DNA from: Trinickia symbiotica
Lineage (GTDB): Bacteria; Pseudomonadota; Gammaproteobacteria; Burkholderiales; Burkholderiaceae
Length of the DNA: 64,000 bases
Direction: 5' to 3'
Assembly (NCBI RefSeq): GCF_002934455.1
Contig: NZ_PTIR01000001.1
Location: 558,001 to 622,000, forward strand
Shown: piece by piece, positions 10,201 to 20,238 of the stretch
How the letters are laid out: each line of letters starts with the position of its first letter
Position numbering within the stretch: the stretch's first letter is position 1
Made by a program: the position numbers and the translations under genes
Notes under the pieces: model-generated
Told to the model about the DNA's origin: nothing
The model's database searches: none
Seen by the model: only the letters and a program-made list of their open reading frames with translations

Positions 10201-10373
10201 TCGGCTCCGAGCTGCGTCATCCGCTCGGCATCGCGATCGCGGGTGGCCTCGTCGTGAGCCAATTGCTGACGCTTTTCACGACGCCCGTCATCTACCTCGG
10301 CTTCGATTCGGTCGCACGCCGTCTGCGCGAGCGATTCGGCCATCGGCCCGCGGCCGGTGCGAGCGACGTCTAG
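7248..10373 (+). CDS. mdtB: RND multidrug efflux transporter (MdtB-like)
   Basis: Inner-membrane proton/drug antiporter of the HAE1 family, 1041 residues, matching the usual length of MdtB. The N-terminus is [20 protein letters not shown], with the first membrane helix at about residues 12-32. The fourth-helix motif [19 protein letters not shown] carries the paired aspartates used for proton relay. The late motif [18 protein letters not shown] and the repeated porter and funnel domains are intact. In Escherichia coli MdtB and MdtC form a mixed trimer (B2C). The adjacent, homologous second pump gene here suggests the same arrangement. Large frames on the opposite strand are GC-driven shadows of this gene. 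Confidence 0.95.
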   Translation: MNPSRAFILRPVGTALLMAAIMLVGLVALHFLPISALPEVDYPTIQVQTFYPGASPEVMTSSVTAPLERQFGQMPSLNQMASQSSAGSSVITLQFSLDLPLDVAEQEVQAAINAAGNLLPSDLPAPPIYAKVNPADAPILTLAITSKTTPLTDIENLVDTRLAQKISQVAGVGLVSISGGQRPAVRIQANPLALASYGLNLDDLRTTISNLNVNTPKGNFDGPTRNYTINANDQLTDANAYQDAVVAYRNGRPVMLTDVAKIVDAAENTKLGAWVGTPQGVEPAVLLNVQRQPGANVIQVVDSIKRLLPQLQASLPASLDVSVVTDRTTTIRASVRDVQFELAMSVVLVVLVMYLFLANVYATIIPSLSVPLSLIGTLAVMYLCGFSLDNLSLMALTIATGFVVDDAIVMIENIARYVEDGDTPLEAALKGSKQIGFTIISLTVSLIAVLIPLLFMGDVVGRLFHEFAITLAVTIVISAVVSLTLVPMMCAKLLRHTPPPESRRFEAKAHAVIDAIIARYGVMLRWVLAHERATLVVFALTLVLTGILYVFVPKGFFPVQDTGVIQAITQAPQSISYGAMAERQEALASAILRNPNVESLTSFIGVDGTNITLNSGRMLINLKPHNERSENATQIIRDIESDVTSVTGITLYMQPVQDLTIDSTVSPTQYQFMLTDPNPDEFAAWVPKLVQRLQSAPELADVATDLQQSGQSVYIEIDRGTAARFGITPATVDNALYDAFGQRIVSTIFTQSNQYRVILEADPRMQHYTDALKSIYLPSSTAANGQVPLTAIAKFIERPAPLLVSHLGQFPATTVSFNLAPGASLGAAVKAIEAAERDIGLPASFQTRFQGAALAFQASLSNELFLILAAVVTMYIVLGVLYESFVHPITILSTLPSAGVGALLALIVSGHDLDIVGIIGIVLLIGIVKKNAIMMIDFALEAEREEGKSSREAIYQACLLRFRPILMTTMAALLGALPLMLGTGVGSELRHPLGIAIAGGLVVSQLLTLFTTPVIYLGFDSVARRLRERFGHRPAAGASDV

Positions 10374-10389
10374 CGCGCGAGGCGACGCC

Positions 10390-13300
10390 ATGAACCTCTC
10401 GCGGCTTTTCATCTCCCGTCCCGTCGCGACGACGCTGCTCGCGCTCGGCGTCGCGCTCGCGGGCATCTTCGCATTCGGCAAGCTGCCCGTGGCCCCACTG
10501 CCGCAGGTCGACTTCCCCACCATCTCGGTGCAGGCGCAGATGCCCGGTGCAAGCCCCGACACGATGGCGACGAGTGTCGCGAGCCCGCTCGAGCGACATC
10601 TGGGGCAGATCGCCGACGTCTCGGAGATGACATCGCAAAGCTCGGTCGGCTTCACGCGGATCACCGTGCAGTTCGGACTGAACCGCAATATCGATGGCGC
10701 CGCGCGCGACGTGCAGGCCGCCATCAACGCCGCGCGCGCGGATCTGCCGACGAGCCTGCGCAGCAATCCGACCTATCACAAGGTCAATCCGGCCGACGCG
10801 CCGATCCTGATTCTGGCGCTCACCTCGCCGACGCTGCCGGCCGGCAAGCTCTACGACGCGGCCTCGACCGTGCTGCAGCAGGCGCTTTCGCAAGTCGACG
10901 GCGTCGGCGAGGTCGATGTCTCGGGCTCGGCGAATCCCGCGGTGCGCGTCGAGCTCGAGCCGCAGGCCCTCTTTCACTACGGCATCGGCCTCGAGGATGT
11001 GCGCGCGGCGCTCGCGTCCGCCAATGCGAACAGCCCGAAAGGCTCGATCGACTTCGGCGATCGCCGCGTGCAGCTCTACACGAACGACCAGGCCTCGCAG
11101 TCCTCGCAATACAAGGACCTCATCGTCGCCTATCGCAACCACGCGGGCGTCAAGCTGTCGGATTTGGGCGAAGTCGTCGATTCGGTCGAAGACTTGCGCA
11201 ATCTCGGCCTCATGAACGGCCAGCGCTCGGTGCTCGTCATCATCTACCGGCAGCCCGGCGCGAACATCGTCGAAACGGTCGATCGCGTGATCGGCATGAT
11301 TCCGCAACTGAAGGCCTCGCTGCCCGCGGCTATCGACGTCACGCCGGTTTCCGATCGATCGATCACGATCCGCTCGTCGCTCAAAGACACCGAGCGCACG
11401 CTGCTCATCGCCGTCGCGCTCGTCGTGACCGTGGTCTTCCTGTTCCTGCGCAACTGGCGCGCGACGCTGATCCCGAGCGTCGCCGTGCCCATCTCGATCA
11501 TCGGCACATTCGCGGCGATGTACCTCGTCGGCTACTCGCTCGACAACCTTTCGCTGATGGCGCTCATCATCGCGACAGGCTTCGTCGTCGACGACGCGAT
11601 CGTCGTACTGGAAAACATTTCGCGGCATATCGAGGAGGGGGTGCCGCCGATGCGGGCCGCCTATCTCGGCGCGCGCGAAGTCGGCTTTACGGTGCTCTCG
11701 ATCAGCATCTCGCTCGTCGCCGTCTTCCTGCCCATCCTGTTGATGGGCGGCATCGTCGGCCGGCTCTTCCGCGAGTTCGCGGTCACGCTTTCGCTGGCGA
11801 TCGGCGTTTCGCTGCTGGTCTCGCTGACGGTGACGCCGATGATGTGCTCGCGGCTTTTGCGCGCGCCGCGGCCGCGCGAAAAGGAGGGTCGGCTCGCGCG
11901 CCGGCTCGAGAGCGGCTTCGAGCGGCTCGCGCGCGGCTATGCGCGCACGCTCGGCTGGGCGCTCGCGCATCCGCGCCTCGTCGTCTCCATTCTGCTTGCC
12001 ACGATCGCGTTGAATGTCTATCTGTACGTCGCGGTGCCGAAGGGATTCTTCCCGCAGCAGGATACCGGTCGCCTGATCGGCGGCCTCGTCGCCGATCAGG
12101 CGACATCGTTCCAGCTCATGAAGGTCAAGTTCGGCGAGATGATGCAGATCATCAAGCGCAATCCCGCCGTCGACACGGTCACCGGCTTCACGGGCGGCCG
12201 CCAGACGAACTCCGGGTTCATGTTCATTTCGCTCAAGCCCAAGAGCCAGCGCGAGATTTCCGCGGACGAGGTGATCGCCCAGTTGCGCGGGCCGCTCTCG
12301 CACGTGGCGGGCGCGCAGACGTTCCTGCAGGCCGTGCAGGACATTCGCGTCGGCGGCCGGCAATCGAATGCGCAATATCAATTCACACTGCTCGGCGACT
12401 CGACGGCCGAGCTTTACAAGTGGGCGCCGCTGCTCACCGAGGCGCTCAAGCATCGCCCGGAGCTTGCCGACGTCAACTCGAACCAGCAGCAAGGGGGGCT
12501 CGAATCGCTCGTGCAGATCGATCGCACGAGCGCCGCGCGCCTCAAGATCTCGCCGTCGCAGATCGACAACACGCTTTACGATGCGTTCGGCCAGCGGCAG
12601 GTATCGACTATCTACAATCCGCTGAACCAGTATCACGTGGTGATGGAAGTTGCGCCGCGCTATTGGCAAAGCCCCGACATGCTCCGCCAGATCTATGTCA
12701 GCACTTCTGGCGGGCAGGCGAGCGGCACGCAGTCGAGCGGATTCGTCGCCGGCACGGTGGCGGGGTCGTCGTCGGCAAGCGGCGGCTCGACGTCGGCCGC
12801 TTCGATCGCGGCCGACACAGCGCGCAATCTCGCCAACAACTCGATCGCGGCGAGCGGCCATTCGAGCGCGTCGACGGGCGCGGCCGTCTCGACTTCCCAG
12901 GAGACGATGGTTCCGCTATCGGCCATCGCCTCGTTCGGTCCCGGCAACACGCCGCTCGCGGTCAACCATCAGAGCCAGTTCGTCGCGACGACGATTTCGT
13001 TCAATCTGCCGCCCGGCAAGTCGCTCTCCGACGCGACGCGCGCCATCGACGAAACGATGGTCGCCATCGGCATGCCGCAGACGATCCACGGCAGCTTCTC
13101 GGGCACGGCCCAGGCGTTCCAGCAGTCGCTGACCGACATGCCGCTGCTCATTCTGGCCGCGCTCGCCGCCGTCTATATCGTGCTCGGCATCCTCTACGAG
13201 AGCTACATCCATCCGATCACGATTCTGTCGACACTGCCCTCCGCCGGCGTCGGCGCGCTGCTCGCGCTGCTGCTCTTTCGCACGGAGTTCAGCATCATCG

Positions 13301-13671
13301 CGCTCATCGGCGTCATTCTGCTCATCGGCATCGTCAAGAAGAATGCAATCATGATGATCGACTTCGCGATCGAAGCGTCGCGCCAAGGGCTCTCGTCACG
13401 CGACGCGATTCATCGCGCCTGTCTGTTGCGCTTCCGACCGATCCTCATGACCACTTGCGCGGCCATTCTGGGGGCGCTGCCACTCGCGTTCGGCAATGGC
13501 GAAGGCGCCGAGCTGCGCTCGCCGCTCGGCATCTCGATCGTCGGCGGGCTCATCGTCAGTCAGGTCCTCACGCTCTATACGACGCCCGTGGTCTATCTCT
13601 ACATGGATCGCCTGCGCGTCTGGCGGCAAAGCCGCCGCGGCGGCTCGCTCGCGCGCGGGCAAACGAGCTGA
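10390..13671 (+). CDS. mdtC: RND multidrug efflux transporter (MdtC-like) with Ser/Gly-rich insertion
   Basis: Second pump subunit, 1093 residues from [20 protein letters not shown]. The frame extends 33 bp upstream, but the chosen ATG aligns with the family and lies 16 bp after the previous stop. Proton-relay aspartates are present in [19 protein letters not shown], and [18 protein letters not shown] is intact. Usual MdtC length is about 1025. The excess is explained by a block at about residues 771-838 made almost only of Ser, Gly, Ala and Thr, in the second porter/docking region just before the MVPLSAIA strand. The neighbouring MdtB-like protein lacks it. The insertion should lie in the periplasm and may touch the adaptor or funnel. 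Confidence 0.94.
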   Translation: MNLSRLFISRPVATTLLALGVALAGIFAFGKLPVAPLPQVDFPTISVQAQMPGASPDTMATSVASPLERHLGQIADVSEMTSQSSVGFTRITVQFGLNRNIDGAARDVQAAINAARADLPTSLRSNPTYHKVNPADAPILILALTSPTLPAGKLYDAASTVLQQALSQVDGVGEVDVSGSANPAVRVELEPQALFHYGIGLEDVRAALASANANSPKGSIDFGDRRVQLYTNDQASQSSQYKDLIVAYRNHAGVKLSDLGEVVDSVEDLRNLGLMNGQRSVLVIIYRQPGANIVETVDRVIGMIPQLKASLPAAIDVTPVSDRSITIRSSLKDTERTLLIAVALVVTVVFLFLRNWRATLIPSVAVPISIIGTFAAMYLVGYSLDNLSLMALIIATGFVVDDAIVVLENISRHIEEGVPPMRAAYLGAREVGFTVLSISISLVAVFLPILLMGGIVGRLFREFAVTLSLAIGVSLLVSLTVTPMMCSRLLRAPRPREKEGRLARRLESGFERLARGYARTLGWALAHPRLVVSILLATIALNVYLYVAVPKGFFPQQDTGRLIGGLVADQATSFQLMKVKFGEMMQIIKRNPAVDTVTGFTGGRQTNSGFMFISLKPKSQREISADEVIAQLRGPLSHVAGAQTFLQAVQDIRVGGRQSNAQYQFTLLGDSTAELYKWAPLLTEALKHRPELADVNSNQQQGGLESLVQIDRTSAARLKISPSQIDNTLYDAFGQRQVSTIYNPLNQYHVVMEVAPRYWQSPDMLRQIYVSTSGGQASGTQSSGFVAGTVAGSSSASGGSTSAASIAADTARNLANNSIAASGHSSASTGAAVSTSQETMVPLSAIASFGPGNTPLAVNHQSQFVATTISFNLPPGKSLSDATRAIDETMVAIGMPQTIHGSFSGTAQAFQQSLTDMPLLILAALAAVYIVLGILYESYIHPITILSTLPSAGVGALLALLLFRTEFSIIALIGVILLIGIVKKNAIMMIDFAIEASRQGLSSRDAIHRACLLRFRPILMTTCAAILGALPLAFGNGEGAELRSPLGISIVGGLIVSQVLTLYTTPVVYLYMDRLRVWRQSRRGGSLARGQTS

Positions 13672-13912
13672 GCCCGCACGGAATTTCCCGGCGGACTCGT
13701 TCGTTTTTGTCAAAGAGTAAGCAGTTGAAACAATTGTGAAGCGGCCGGTTATGGCGCCGCTCCGGAGATTGGCATAGCCTTCAACTGTGCCAGGCGGCTG
13801 TTCTCGAGGTCGGTCCCCCGACAAAACCCGGGAATTCTCGGCTCGATACGCCTGCCTAAGCATTGGGTGCGCGACGTAAAAGCGCACAGCTCATCGAAAA
13901 AGGAGAAGGATC

Positions 13913-14281
13913 GTGCGATGGCGAATCGCTGCACTGACGCTTGCGGCCATGGCGGCCGTATGTCTCAGCGGAACGGCCGAAGCGGCGCGCTGGCGTGTCG
14001 GGGTCTTCGTTGGCGGGCCGGTCTGGTATGGGCCGGGACCTTATTACTACGCGCCACCGCCTTACTACTACCCGCCACCCGTCGTCTATGGACCGCCCGT
14101 AGTCGTGCAGCAGCAGCCCGACGTTTATGTCGAGCGCTCGCAGAACGAGGGCGCCGCACCGGGCTCGTCGTCGGGGACGTGGTGGTACTGCCCGGCCGCG
14201 AAAAAGTACTATCCCTACGTGAAGGAGTGTGCGAGCGACTGGCAGGAGGTGCCCGCCACGCCGCCCGCACCGACCCGCTGA
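13913..14281 (+). CDS. Small secreted protein with WYC-YYPYV-C module
   Basis: 122-residue exported protein of unknown function. It starts at GTG with a strong ribosome-binding site (AGGAGAAGGA) just upstream. Residues 1-24 form a signal peptide ending TAEA before ARWRVG. The middle is extremely rich in Tyr, Pro and Gly (runs of YYY and PPP), followed by a C-terminal module: Trp-Tyr-Cys, five residues, YYPYV, two residues, Cys, three residues, Trp, two residues, Val-Pro. The two cysteines probably form a disulfide in the periplasm or at the cell surface. A second protein starting at 20239 carries the same module. The gene is followed after 1 bp by the lipoprotein gene, so the two are likely co-transcribed. 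Confidence 0.85.
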   Translation: MRWRIAALTLAAMAAVCLSGTAEAARWRVGVFVGGPVWYGPGPYYYAPPPYYYPPPVVYGPPVVVQQQPDVYVERSQNEGAAPGSSSGTWWYCPAAKKYYPYVKECASDWQEVPATPPAPTR

Positions 14282-14282
14282 C

Positions 14283-14873
14283 ATGAGCAAAACGATCATG
14301 CACTCCCTGGCCCCGCGCGCGAAGCGCTCCCCACCGGTCGCGCTCGCCATGCTCGCTGGCGCAGCGGGCCTTGCGGCCCTTGCCGGCTGTACGGTCATGC
14401 CGTCCGGTCCGACCGTGATGGCCCTGCCCGGCACGGGCAAGACGTTCGATCAATTCCGCGCCGACGACGCGTCGTGCCGTCAATATGCGTTTCAGCAGGT
14501 CGGCGGCGTGAGCACGCAACAAGCCGCGAACAACAGCGCCGTCGGCAGCGCCGTCGTGGGCACGGCGGTCGGCGCCGCGGCCGGCGCGGCGTTCGGCGGC
14601 GGCCAAGGCGCTGCGATCGGCGCGGGTGCGGGGCTGCTCGGCGGTAGCGCGATCGGCGCCGGCAATGCCCAAGGCTCCGCCTACGGCATCCAGCGCCGCT
14701 ACGACTACGCCTACGTTCAATGCATGTACGCGGCCGGCGATCGTGTGCCTATGCCGCGCGGCGCGGTCACCTACCGGGAACAATATCAAGGGCCCCCGCA
14801 GGCGGCCGTGCCGCCGAACTACGTGCCGCCGCCCCCCGATACTCCGCCGCCGCCTCCGCCACGCGGATACTGA
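14283..14873 (+). CDS. Glycine-zipper outer-membrane lipoprotein
   Basis: 196-residue lipoprotein of unknown exact role. The start MSKTIMHSLAPRAKRSPP is chosen because it begins 1 bp after the previous stop and gives a proper signal sequence. The lipobox LAALAGC lies near residue 38. A glycine-zipper region follows (repeats such as VGTAVGAAAGAAFGGG and IGAGAGLLGGSAIGAG, about residues 95-135), of the kind found in outer-membrane or pore-lining YMGG/SmpA-like proteins. The C-terminus is almost pure proline. It probably acts with the preceding small secreted protein in the envelope. Confidence 0.85.
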   Translation: MSKTIMHSLAPRAKRSPPVALAMLAGAAGLAALAGCTVMPSGPTVMALPGTGKTFDQFRADDASCRQYAFQQVGGVSTQQAANNSAVGSAVVGTAVGAAAGAAFGGGQGAAIGAGAGLLGGSAIGAGNAQGSAYGIQRRYDYAYVQCMYAAGDRVPMPRGAVTYREQYQGPPQAAVPPNYVPPPPDTPPPPPPRGY

Positions 14874-15201
14874 CCGCACGCCCCCTCCCCTCCCCGTCGC
14901 GCCCGACGGCTCTCACGCCCGTCGGCGCGGGACTTTATTGCGCGTCAACGATCAGGGGCCGACGATGGATGCTTGTCCGCCCACTGCTTGGTCACCGCCA
15001 GCGCATCTACCGGTCATGAGGCTTCGCTGGCATCTCGACTGCGGAGCGAACTCCGGGGCGCATTAGCCTTACAAATCCTTCCATTCGGGCAAAATCTCTA
15101 AAGAAACCCGCGACAGCGCCGATAATTCGGCTGTTGGAAGGCATCGCGTCGAGCGCTCGACTTCGCGCCCCCAGCCCGGACCCAGTCGTCTACGAGAACC
15201 A
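14874..15201. other. Intergenic region before the GGDEF-EAL gene
   Basis: About 330 bp with no gene. It contains a GC-rich imperfect inverted repeat around 14900-14935, which might help terminate the lipoprotein transcript, and a sigma-28 type promoter given as a separate feature. Confidence 0.5.
15099..15125 (+). promoter_or_regulatory. Sigma-28 (FliA) flagellar-type promoter
   Basis: TAAAGAAA, exactly 11 bp, then GCCGATAA. The enterobacterial sigma-28 consensus is TAAAGTTT-N11-GCCGATAA. The -10 octamer matches at all eight positions, the -35 core TAAAG is intact and the spacing is exact. It lies 76 bp upstream of the GGDEF-EAL start codon and on the same strand, so that gene is probably expressed with late flagellar genes. 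Confidence 0.75.
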
Positions 15202-17049
15202 ATGCAAGAGAAAAACACCAGCGCCCCCCGCCGCCCAACGCTGCGCGCGGCGATCGATCTGCTACTGCGCCGTGGCGGCGCGGCGCGGATAGCCGCCCGT
15301 GGCGGCGAGACGAGCGGGAGCGATCAGGGCAACGCGTTCGTGGCCAGGCTCGAGCACATCGTCGGTACGGTCGACTTTCTCGCCCACGTCGACTCGAATC
15401 TGCGCTTCGTCTACGTCTCGGAGGCAAGCCTGCGCTTCATCGGCTACCGGCGCGAGTACTTGCGAGCCGTGACGCTGCACGAGCTCGTCGCGGCGGGCGA
15501 TGTGGCGGCGTTCGACGCGCTCGTCGCGCGCGCGTCGCAGACACGCCAGGTCGAGCGGGCAACGCTGCACCTGATGAAGTCGCTCACGTACCCGATCTCC
15601 GTCGAGCTGCGCATCGTGCCGAGCACGCACGAAGGCACGCCCGGCTTTGCCGTCTGCGCGTTCGACGTGACGAGTTGGCGCGCGAACGAAGAGCGCCTCA
15701 TCTACGAGCTCCACAACGACCGCATGACGGGCTTGGCGAACGGCACGGCCCTCGCCGAACGGATCCGGCTCGCGCAGGAAGAAGCCGACGCTAAGCGCAC
15801 CGCCGCGGCGCTCCTGCTCGTCGATCTCGACGATTATCAGCGCGTCAACCGCGCGCTCGGCTACGACGCCGGCGACGCGCTGCTGCGCGATACGGCGCAG
15901 CGGCTGGCCGGGCTCGTCTCGCCGGGCGAGACGCTCGCACGCCTGACGAGCGACAAGTTCGCGGTGCTGTTGCGCGCGGCCACGCGCGACGACGCCGCAG
16001 CCGCCGCCGAGGCGCTCGGTCGCCGCTTCATGACGGCCGTGCAGCAGCCCTACACGTTCGACGGCCAGCCCGTGCATCTCTCGGCGAGCATCGGCATCGC
16101 GCTTTATCCGGAACCCGGCGCCGACGATACGCGGCCCGGCCATCACGCCCAGTTCCTGCGTCGTGCCGATCATGCCCTCGTGCAGGCCAAGGCCTCGGGC
16201 AGCAACACCCTGGCGTTCCATGCGCCGAGCGCCGATCCGGCCGATGCCGAGCGCCTGAAACTCGAGGCCGACCTCTACGACGGCGTGCGCAACGGCGAGT
16301 TCGCGCTGCATTTTCAGCCGATCACGAGCAGCACGAGTGGCGGCGTCGTCGGCGTCGAGGCGCTGATCCGCTGGCATCATCCCGTGCATGGGCTCGTGCC
16401 GCCCTCGACGTTCGTCCCCCTCGCCGAATCGATCGGCCTCATCAACTATCTCGGCAACTGGGTGCTGAAGGTCGCCTGCATGCAGCTCGTGCAATGGGAC
16501 GCTCAAGACATCGCGCTGCAATACGTCGCCGTCAACGTTTCGCCGCAGCAGTTCCGCGACCCGAATTTCACGCAAAACGTGCGCGACGCGCTTGCGCTCA
16601 CCGGGCTAGACGCTCGCCGGCTCGTGCTCGAAATCACGGAGAGCCTGCTGATGCAGGACCCCGCCCATGCGAAGGTGCTGCTCGAGGAGTTGACCACGGC
16701 CGGCATCCGCTTCGCCGTCGACGACTTCGGCACGGGCTACTCGAGTCTTGCTTATTTGCAACGTTTTCCGCTCGCCAAATTGAAGATCGACCGCAGTTTC
16801 GTCGAGAACCTGCTAACCTCTCGCAACGATCAGGCGATCGTATCGGCCTTGGTGGGGCTCGCGCAAACGCTCGAACTCGAGCTCGTGGCCGAGGGCGTGG
16901 AAACGGAAGCGCAGCGGGAACTCCTCACCGAGATGGGCTGCAACCATATCCAGGGATGGCTCATCTGCAAGGCGCTGCCTTCCGAGGAGCTCGCTCAGCG
17001 CTTCACATCGCGGACGTTGCGCCTGCACGAAGCCGACGCGTTGATATAA
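15202..17049 (+). CDS. PAS-GGDEF-EAL cyclic-di-GMP signalling protein
   Basis: Cytoplasmic c-di-GMP regulator, 615 residues. A PAS-like sensor domain (about 48-165) precedes a GGDEF domain (about 170-340) and an EAL domain (about 350-605). The GGDEF signature reads LTSDKFAVL at about 247-255, so the catalytic GGDEF is lost and cyclase activity is unlikely. The EAL domain looks active: EALIRWHHP near 385, EITESLLM, DDFGTGYSSL near 507 and KIDRSFV are all present. It is therefore best read as a phosphodiesterase with a regulatory degenerate GGDEF domain. A sigma-28-like promoter upstream ties it to motility. It is followed by the HDOD gene after 88 bp. Confidence 0.92.
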   Translation: MQEKNTSAPRRPTLRAAIDLLLRRGGAARIAARGGETSGSDQGNAFVARLEHIVGTVDFLAHVDSNLRFVYVSEASLRFIGYRREYLRAVTLHELVAAGDVAAFDALVARASQTRQVERATLHLMKSLTYPISVELRIVPSTHEGTPGFAVCAFDVTSWRANEERLIYELHNDRMTGLANGTALAERIRLAQEEADAKRTAAALLLVDLDDYQRVNRALGYDAGDALLRDTAQRLAGLVSPGETLARLTSDKFAVLLRAATRDDAAAAAEALGRRFMTAVQQPYTFDGQPVHLSASIGIALYPEPGADDTRPGHHAQFLRRADHALVQAKASGSNTLAFHAPSADPADAERLKLEADLYDGVRNGEFALHFQPITSSTSGGVVGVEALIRWHHPVHGLVPPSTFVPLAESIGLINYLGNWVLKVACMQLVQWDAQDIALQYVAVNVSPQQFRDPNFTQNVRDALALTGLDARRLVLEITESLLMQDPAHAKVLLEELTTAGIRFAVDDFGTGYSSLAYLQRFPLAKLKIDRSFVENLLTSRNDQAIVSALVGLAQTLELELVAEGVETEAQRELLTEMGCNHIQGWLICKALPSEELAQRFTSRTLRLHEADALI

Positions 17050-17060
17050 AGGCGTCACGC

Positions 17061-17093
17061 GGCAACGCGCGCGAGCGGTTCGCGAGCGTTGCC
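17061..17093. repeat. Strong intergenic hairpin
   Basis: GGCAACGC pairs with GCGTTGCC, and an inner CGCGA pairs with TCGCG, giving about 13 bp of stem around a 5-nt loop. It sits in the 88-bp gap between the GGDEF-EAL and HDOD genes. No T-tract follows, so it is not a classic terminator on either strand; it may stabilise mRNA ends or bind a protein. Confidence 0.6.
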
Positions 17094-17137
17094 TCATATA
17101 ACACTAAGTTGCATATGGTTTTGACGAGATCGACGAC

Positions 17138-18592
17138 ATGTTAAAGGCCGCGCTGCTCGACAAGTTGTGGGCGCGCATGAGCGAGCGCGGCGACTTCCCG
17201 ATGCTGTCGCAGTCGTTGCGCACGACGATGGCCGCGATGAAGAACGACGATCTCGACTTGACGGCCCTCGTGCAGGTGGTGCTGTCCGACTTCGCGCTGA
17301 CGCAAAAAGTCCTGAGGCTCGCCAATTCGGCGATGTACATGGCGTTCGGCGGCAACATCACCACGGTGACGAGAGCGCTCATGGTGCTCGGCATGGATGC
17401 CGTCGGCCATCTCGTCGTCGGTCTCAAAATCGTCGATCATTTTCATCAAAGCGCGCCGCATCGCATCGACGCCAAGCTCGAGTTGAGCCGCACGATGCTT
17501 TCGGGTTGCGTGGCGCGCAAGCTGACCGAGCGCATCGACTTGCGCGCCGGCGAGGAGGCCGTCGTCTGCACGCTGATGCGGCAGGTGGGCAAGCTGCTCG
17601 TCGTCTGCTACCTGGAAGCCGAATGGGATGCGATCCGCCGCGAGGCCGAGAGCGGCACGCTCGACGAAAGCGCGGCCTGTTCGGCCGTTCTCGGCGTGAG
17701 CTTCGAGGAGATCGGCCTCGAGGCCGCTACGCGCTGGCGGCTGCCCGACATGATTCGCGCCGGCATGGGCACCTACGAGCCTGACGCGGATGAACCGCAG
17801 CAGGTTCAGTGGCTGCGCGCCGTCACCAACTTCTCGACCGAAGTGGCCGACGCGCTCACCGCGCCTAGCACGGCTGCGGATAGTGTCGAAGCACGGCTCG
17901 CGCAGCTCGCGCAGCGCTATGGCCACGCACTGTCGACCGAACCCGAAGCGCTCGTCGCCACGAGCATCGCGCTTGCGCGCGAAGAAGCCGGCGAAGGCGT
18001 CATGCGCGAGATCGACGAACTGCGGGCGAGCGCCGCGACGATCGCGCGGGCCTCGGTCGACGCCGAGACGCGCATCGCGGCCGGCATCGAGGATTTGCGC
18101 GCGCTGCCTTCGGAGAATGCGCTCGCGCCCGTGCTCGCCCTCGCCTCGGAAACCGTGCTAGCGAGCCTCGGCTTCGCGCGCACCGTCGTCTTCGTGCGCC
18201 AGACCACGGGCGTTTTCAAGGCCCGGCTCGGCTTCGGGCGCAACGTCGATCAGGTCCTGCCGATGCTCCAGTTCGACGAGGCCTTCGAACCGGACGTCTT
18301 CCATCTCGCCATCGCGAACTCGGTCGGGATCTTCATCGAAAACGCACAGGATTCGAAGATCGTCGTGCGATTGCCCGCGTGGTACCGCGAGGCGTTCGCG
18401 GACGCCCGCGCGTTCGTGCTGCTGCCTGTCGCGGCGAACCAGTCGACGGTTGCGCTGCTCTACGGCGATTGGCTCCATGAGGAGGAGCCGCGCAAGATCT
18501 CGCAAGTCGAAATGAGCGCGCTCAACGAGCTGGCGCGCGAACTCGGCCGCTTCTTCAATCGCGCGCCGACACGCGAGGTCGAAACGCTCTGA
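17138..18592 (+). CDS. HDOD-domain signalling protein with C-terminal GAF-like domain
   Basis: 484-residue cytoplasmic protein. Residues of about 15-215 match the HDOD fold: LSDFALTQKVLRLANSAMY, followed by TVTRALMVLGMDAVGHLVVG. The HD-type metal ligands of true HD phosphohydrolases are absent, as in the family. A linker of about 80 residues leads to a C-terminal GAF-like sensor region (about 320-470, e.g. GFARTVVFVRQTTGVFKARLGFG and AFVLLPVAANQSTVALLYGDW). HDOD proteins often act with c-di-GMP enzymes in motility and surface behaviour. The neighbours on both sides are EAL-domain proteins, which supports that role here. Confidence 0.88.
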   Translation: MLKAALLDKLWARMSERGDFPMLSQSLRTTMAAMKNDDLDLTALVQVVLSDFALTQKVLRLANSAMYMAFGGNITTVTRALMVLGMDAVGHLVVGLKIVDHFHQSAPHRIDAKLELSRTMLSGCVARKLTERIDLRAGEEAVVCTLMRQVGKLLVVCYLEAEWDAIRREAESGTLDESAACSAVLGVSFEEIGLEAATRWRLPDMIRAGMGTYEPDADEPQQVQWLRAVTNFSTEVADALTAPSTAADSVEARLAQLAQRYGHALSTEPEALVATSIALAREEAGEGVMREIDELRASAATIARASVDAETRIAAGIEDLRALPSENALAPVLALASETVLASLGFARTVVFVRQTTGVFKARLGFGRNVDQVLPMLQFDEAFEPDVFHLAIANSVGIFIENAQDSKIVVRLPAWYREAFADARAFVLLPVAANQSTVALLYGDWLHEEEPRKISQVEMSALNELARELGRFFNRAPTREVETL

Positions 18593-18661
18593 GCAACGCG
18601 CCGCAACCTTGCTTGCGTCCCTCGGGGGGCGTGACGCGAGGCGCGAGATTCGGGAGCGCTC

Positions 18662-20020
18662 TCAATCCTCGAAATGGTCGAGCCCCGCGTGCTCCTCGCT
18701 CTGGTCGGCGGAGCTCGCCCATGCCGCGGCGGCCGTGGCGAGCTCCGCGAGCTCGCTCGAGCTCAACGGCGCGAGCGCCGCACTCGTGCGATCGAGCGCG
18801 GCCCAGTCGGCCCGCTCGAATGCCTCGATGGCATCGAGCAACGTTCCGAGCGTACCCGTCCGATGCAGGATGGCCGCGCGGATATGACTGGAGAGCGTCA
18901 GCGCCTCCAGCGTCTCTTCGAGCGAGCCTCCGAAAACAGCATCGACGAGCGAGAACACGCCGGTCAGGAACGCACCGTCGACGACCTTGCGATCCGCCTT
19001 TGCAAGCCGGGCAACGGACATCTCCATGAACCGTGCGCGCGTCGCGGCCATCTGCACGAGCGGGTCGTCTTCGAGCCGTACCTTGCGGCCGTCCGCATAG
19101 AGCAGCAGCTGTGTCCAGCGCGCGATGCGGTTGGTGCCCGTTGCCGTGATCGCATCGCGCAGCGTCTCCACCTTGCGGCCGATGCTCGCCTCCCCGGAGT
19201 TCGCGAGACGCATGAGATGCATGACAAGAACCGGGTTAAGCTTCAGTTCGGCTTCGAGCTGGGTCACGGTCGGATCCGCCGTCAAGAGGCGCAGCAGATT
19301 CAATAGCGCCTGGCGCGGCGCGCTAGCCCGCCGCGTGGCCTGCTTGTGGCCGCGCGCGAAAAAATACCCTTGGAACAGATCGAAATGCGCCGCTTTGGCC
19401 CGCTCAAACGTCTCCTGCGATTCCACGCCGAGCGCGATCAGGATCTTGCCGGCCGACTTCAGCGCGCCGGACAGTTTGGCGAGCAACTCCGGGTCCGTTC
19501 GGTCCACCTCGACCTTGATCGCGTAGGCGTAGGGCAGGAGCTTCGCGAACGTCGCGGTCGGCTGCGTCACGTGATCGAGCACGAATCGATGACGCTTCGC
19601 GTGCAACGAGACGAGGCGCGCGACCAGCTCGGTATCGGCCTCGATGTCGGGCGGCAGCTCGAGAAAGAAACGATCGGGCGATATGCGCGCGAACGCATCC
19701 GACAACAGTAATGCACGATTGACGTTCAGATAGCCGCGGTGAGCGCCGAGCGCGGCGCGCACACCGCTCGCGCCGAGCATGGCCAACGTTTGCGCCGCGG
19801 CCGCATCGGCCTCGGCGTGGGGCTTGCGCTCGCCCTCATCGTCGAGGGCGGTCTCCCCCACGCGGCTCGGCTCGCGCGCGATCAGCTCGAACCCGTGCAA
19901 GAGGCCATCGGCGTCGACGAGAGGCTGCCGCGCGGGATGCAAGATCTGCGGGTGCCCCTGAGCCAGCGGAGACTGGCCGCCCGCCTGCAAGCTCACCCCC
20001 GTATCGTTCGTGATCCCCAT
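18662..20020 (-). CDS. Degenerate EAL-HDOD protein (YuxH family)
   Basis: 452 residues with an N-terminal EAL-like domain and a C-terminal HDOD domain. The EAL region is catalytically degenerate: the EAL motif reads HGFELIARE. The metal-binding DDFGTGYSS segment is replaced by DHVTQPTATFAK, and the later lysine region is IKVEVDRTD. It is therefore expected to bind ligands or partners rather than cleave c-di-GMP. The HDOD part includes LKLNPVLVMHLMRLANS and ITATGTNRIARWTQLLLYAD. It is encoded convergently with the HDOD-GAF gene. A TATAAT-like -10 is visible on the minus strand at 20104-20109. Confidence 0.88.
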   Translation of the reverse strand: MGITNDTGVSLQAGGQSPLAQGHPQILHPARQPLVDADGLLHGFELIAREPSRVGETALDDEGERKPHAEADAAAAQTLAMLGASGVRAALGAHRGYLNVNRALLLSDAFARISPDRFFLELPPDIEADTELVARLVSLHAKRHRFVLDHVTQPTATFAKLLPYAYAIKVEVDRTDPELLAKLSGALKSAGKILIALGVESQETFERAKAAHFDLFQGYFFARGHKQATRRASAPRQALLNLLRLLTADPTVTQLEAELKLNPVLVMHLMRLANSGEASIGRKVETLRDAITATGTNRIARWTQLLLYADGRKVRLEDDPLVQMAATRARFMEMSVARLAKADRKVVDGAFLTGVFSLVDAVFGGSLEETLEALTLSSHIRAAILHRTGTLGTLLDAIEAFERADWAALDRTSAALAPLSSSELAELATAAAAWASSADQSEEHAGLDHFED

Positions 20021-20238
20021 CAGCCTCTGCCCCTTTCGATGCGCTTACATTCTTTTTATCGCTTCCGGCCGCGACAGCTCAAAACCGGAGCGGATTTCGG
20101 CGGATTATACGATGGGGTCGGCGATGGCGATAGGGCGAACGGAACCGCTCGAATGCGCACACAACGCAGCAGCCTGTTGGAGCGCCGCCTGCTCGCGGCG
20201 CGTATGCTGAAAGACCGAAGAAGACTGCGAGACCTCTC

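Noticed and set aside
15202..17049. Active diguanylate cyclase annotation for the GGDEF-EAL protein.
   Set aside because: The GGDEF motif reads TSDKF, losing catalytic residues; only the EAL half looks functional.
17061..17093. Hairpin as an intrinsic terminator.
   Set aside because: No T-tract follows on either strand.
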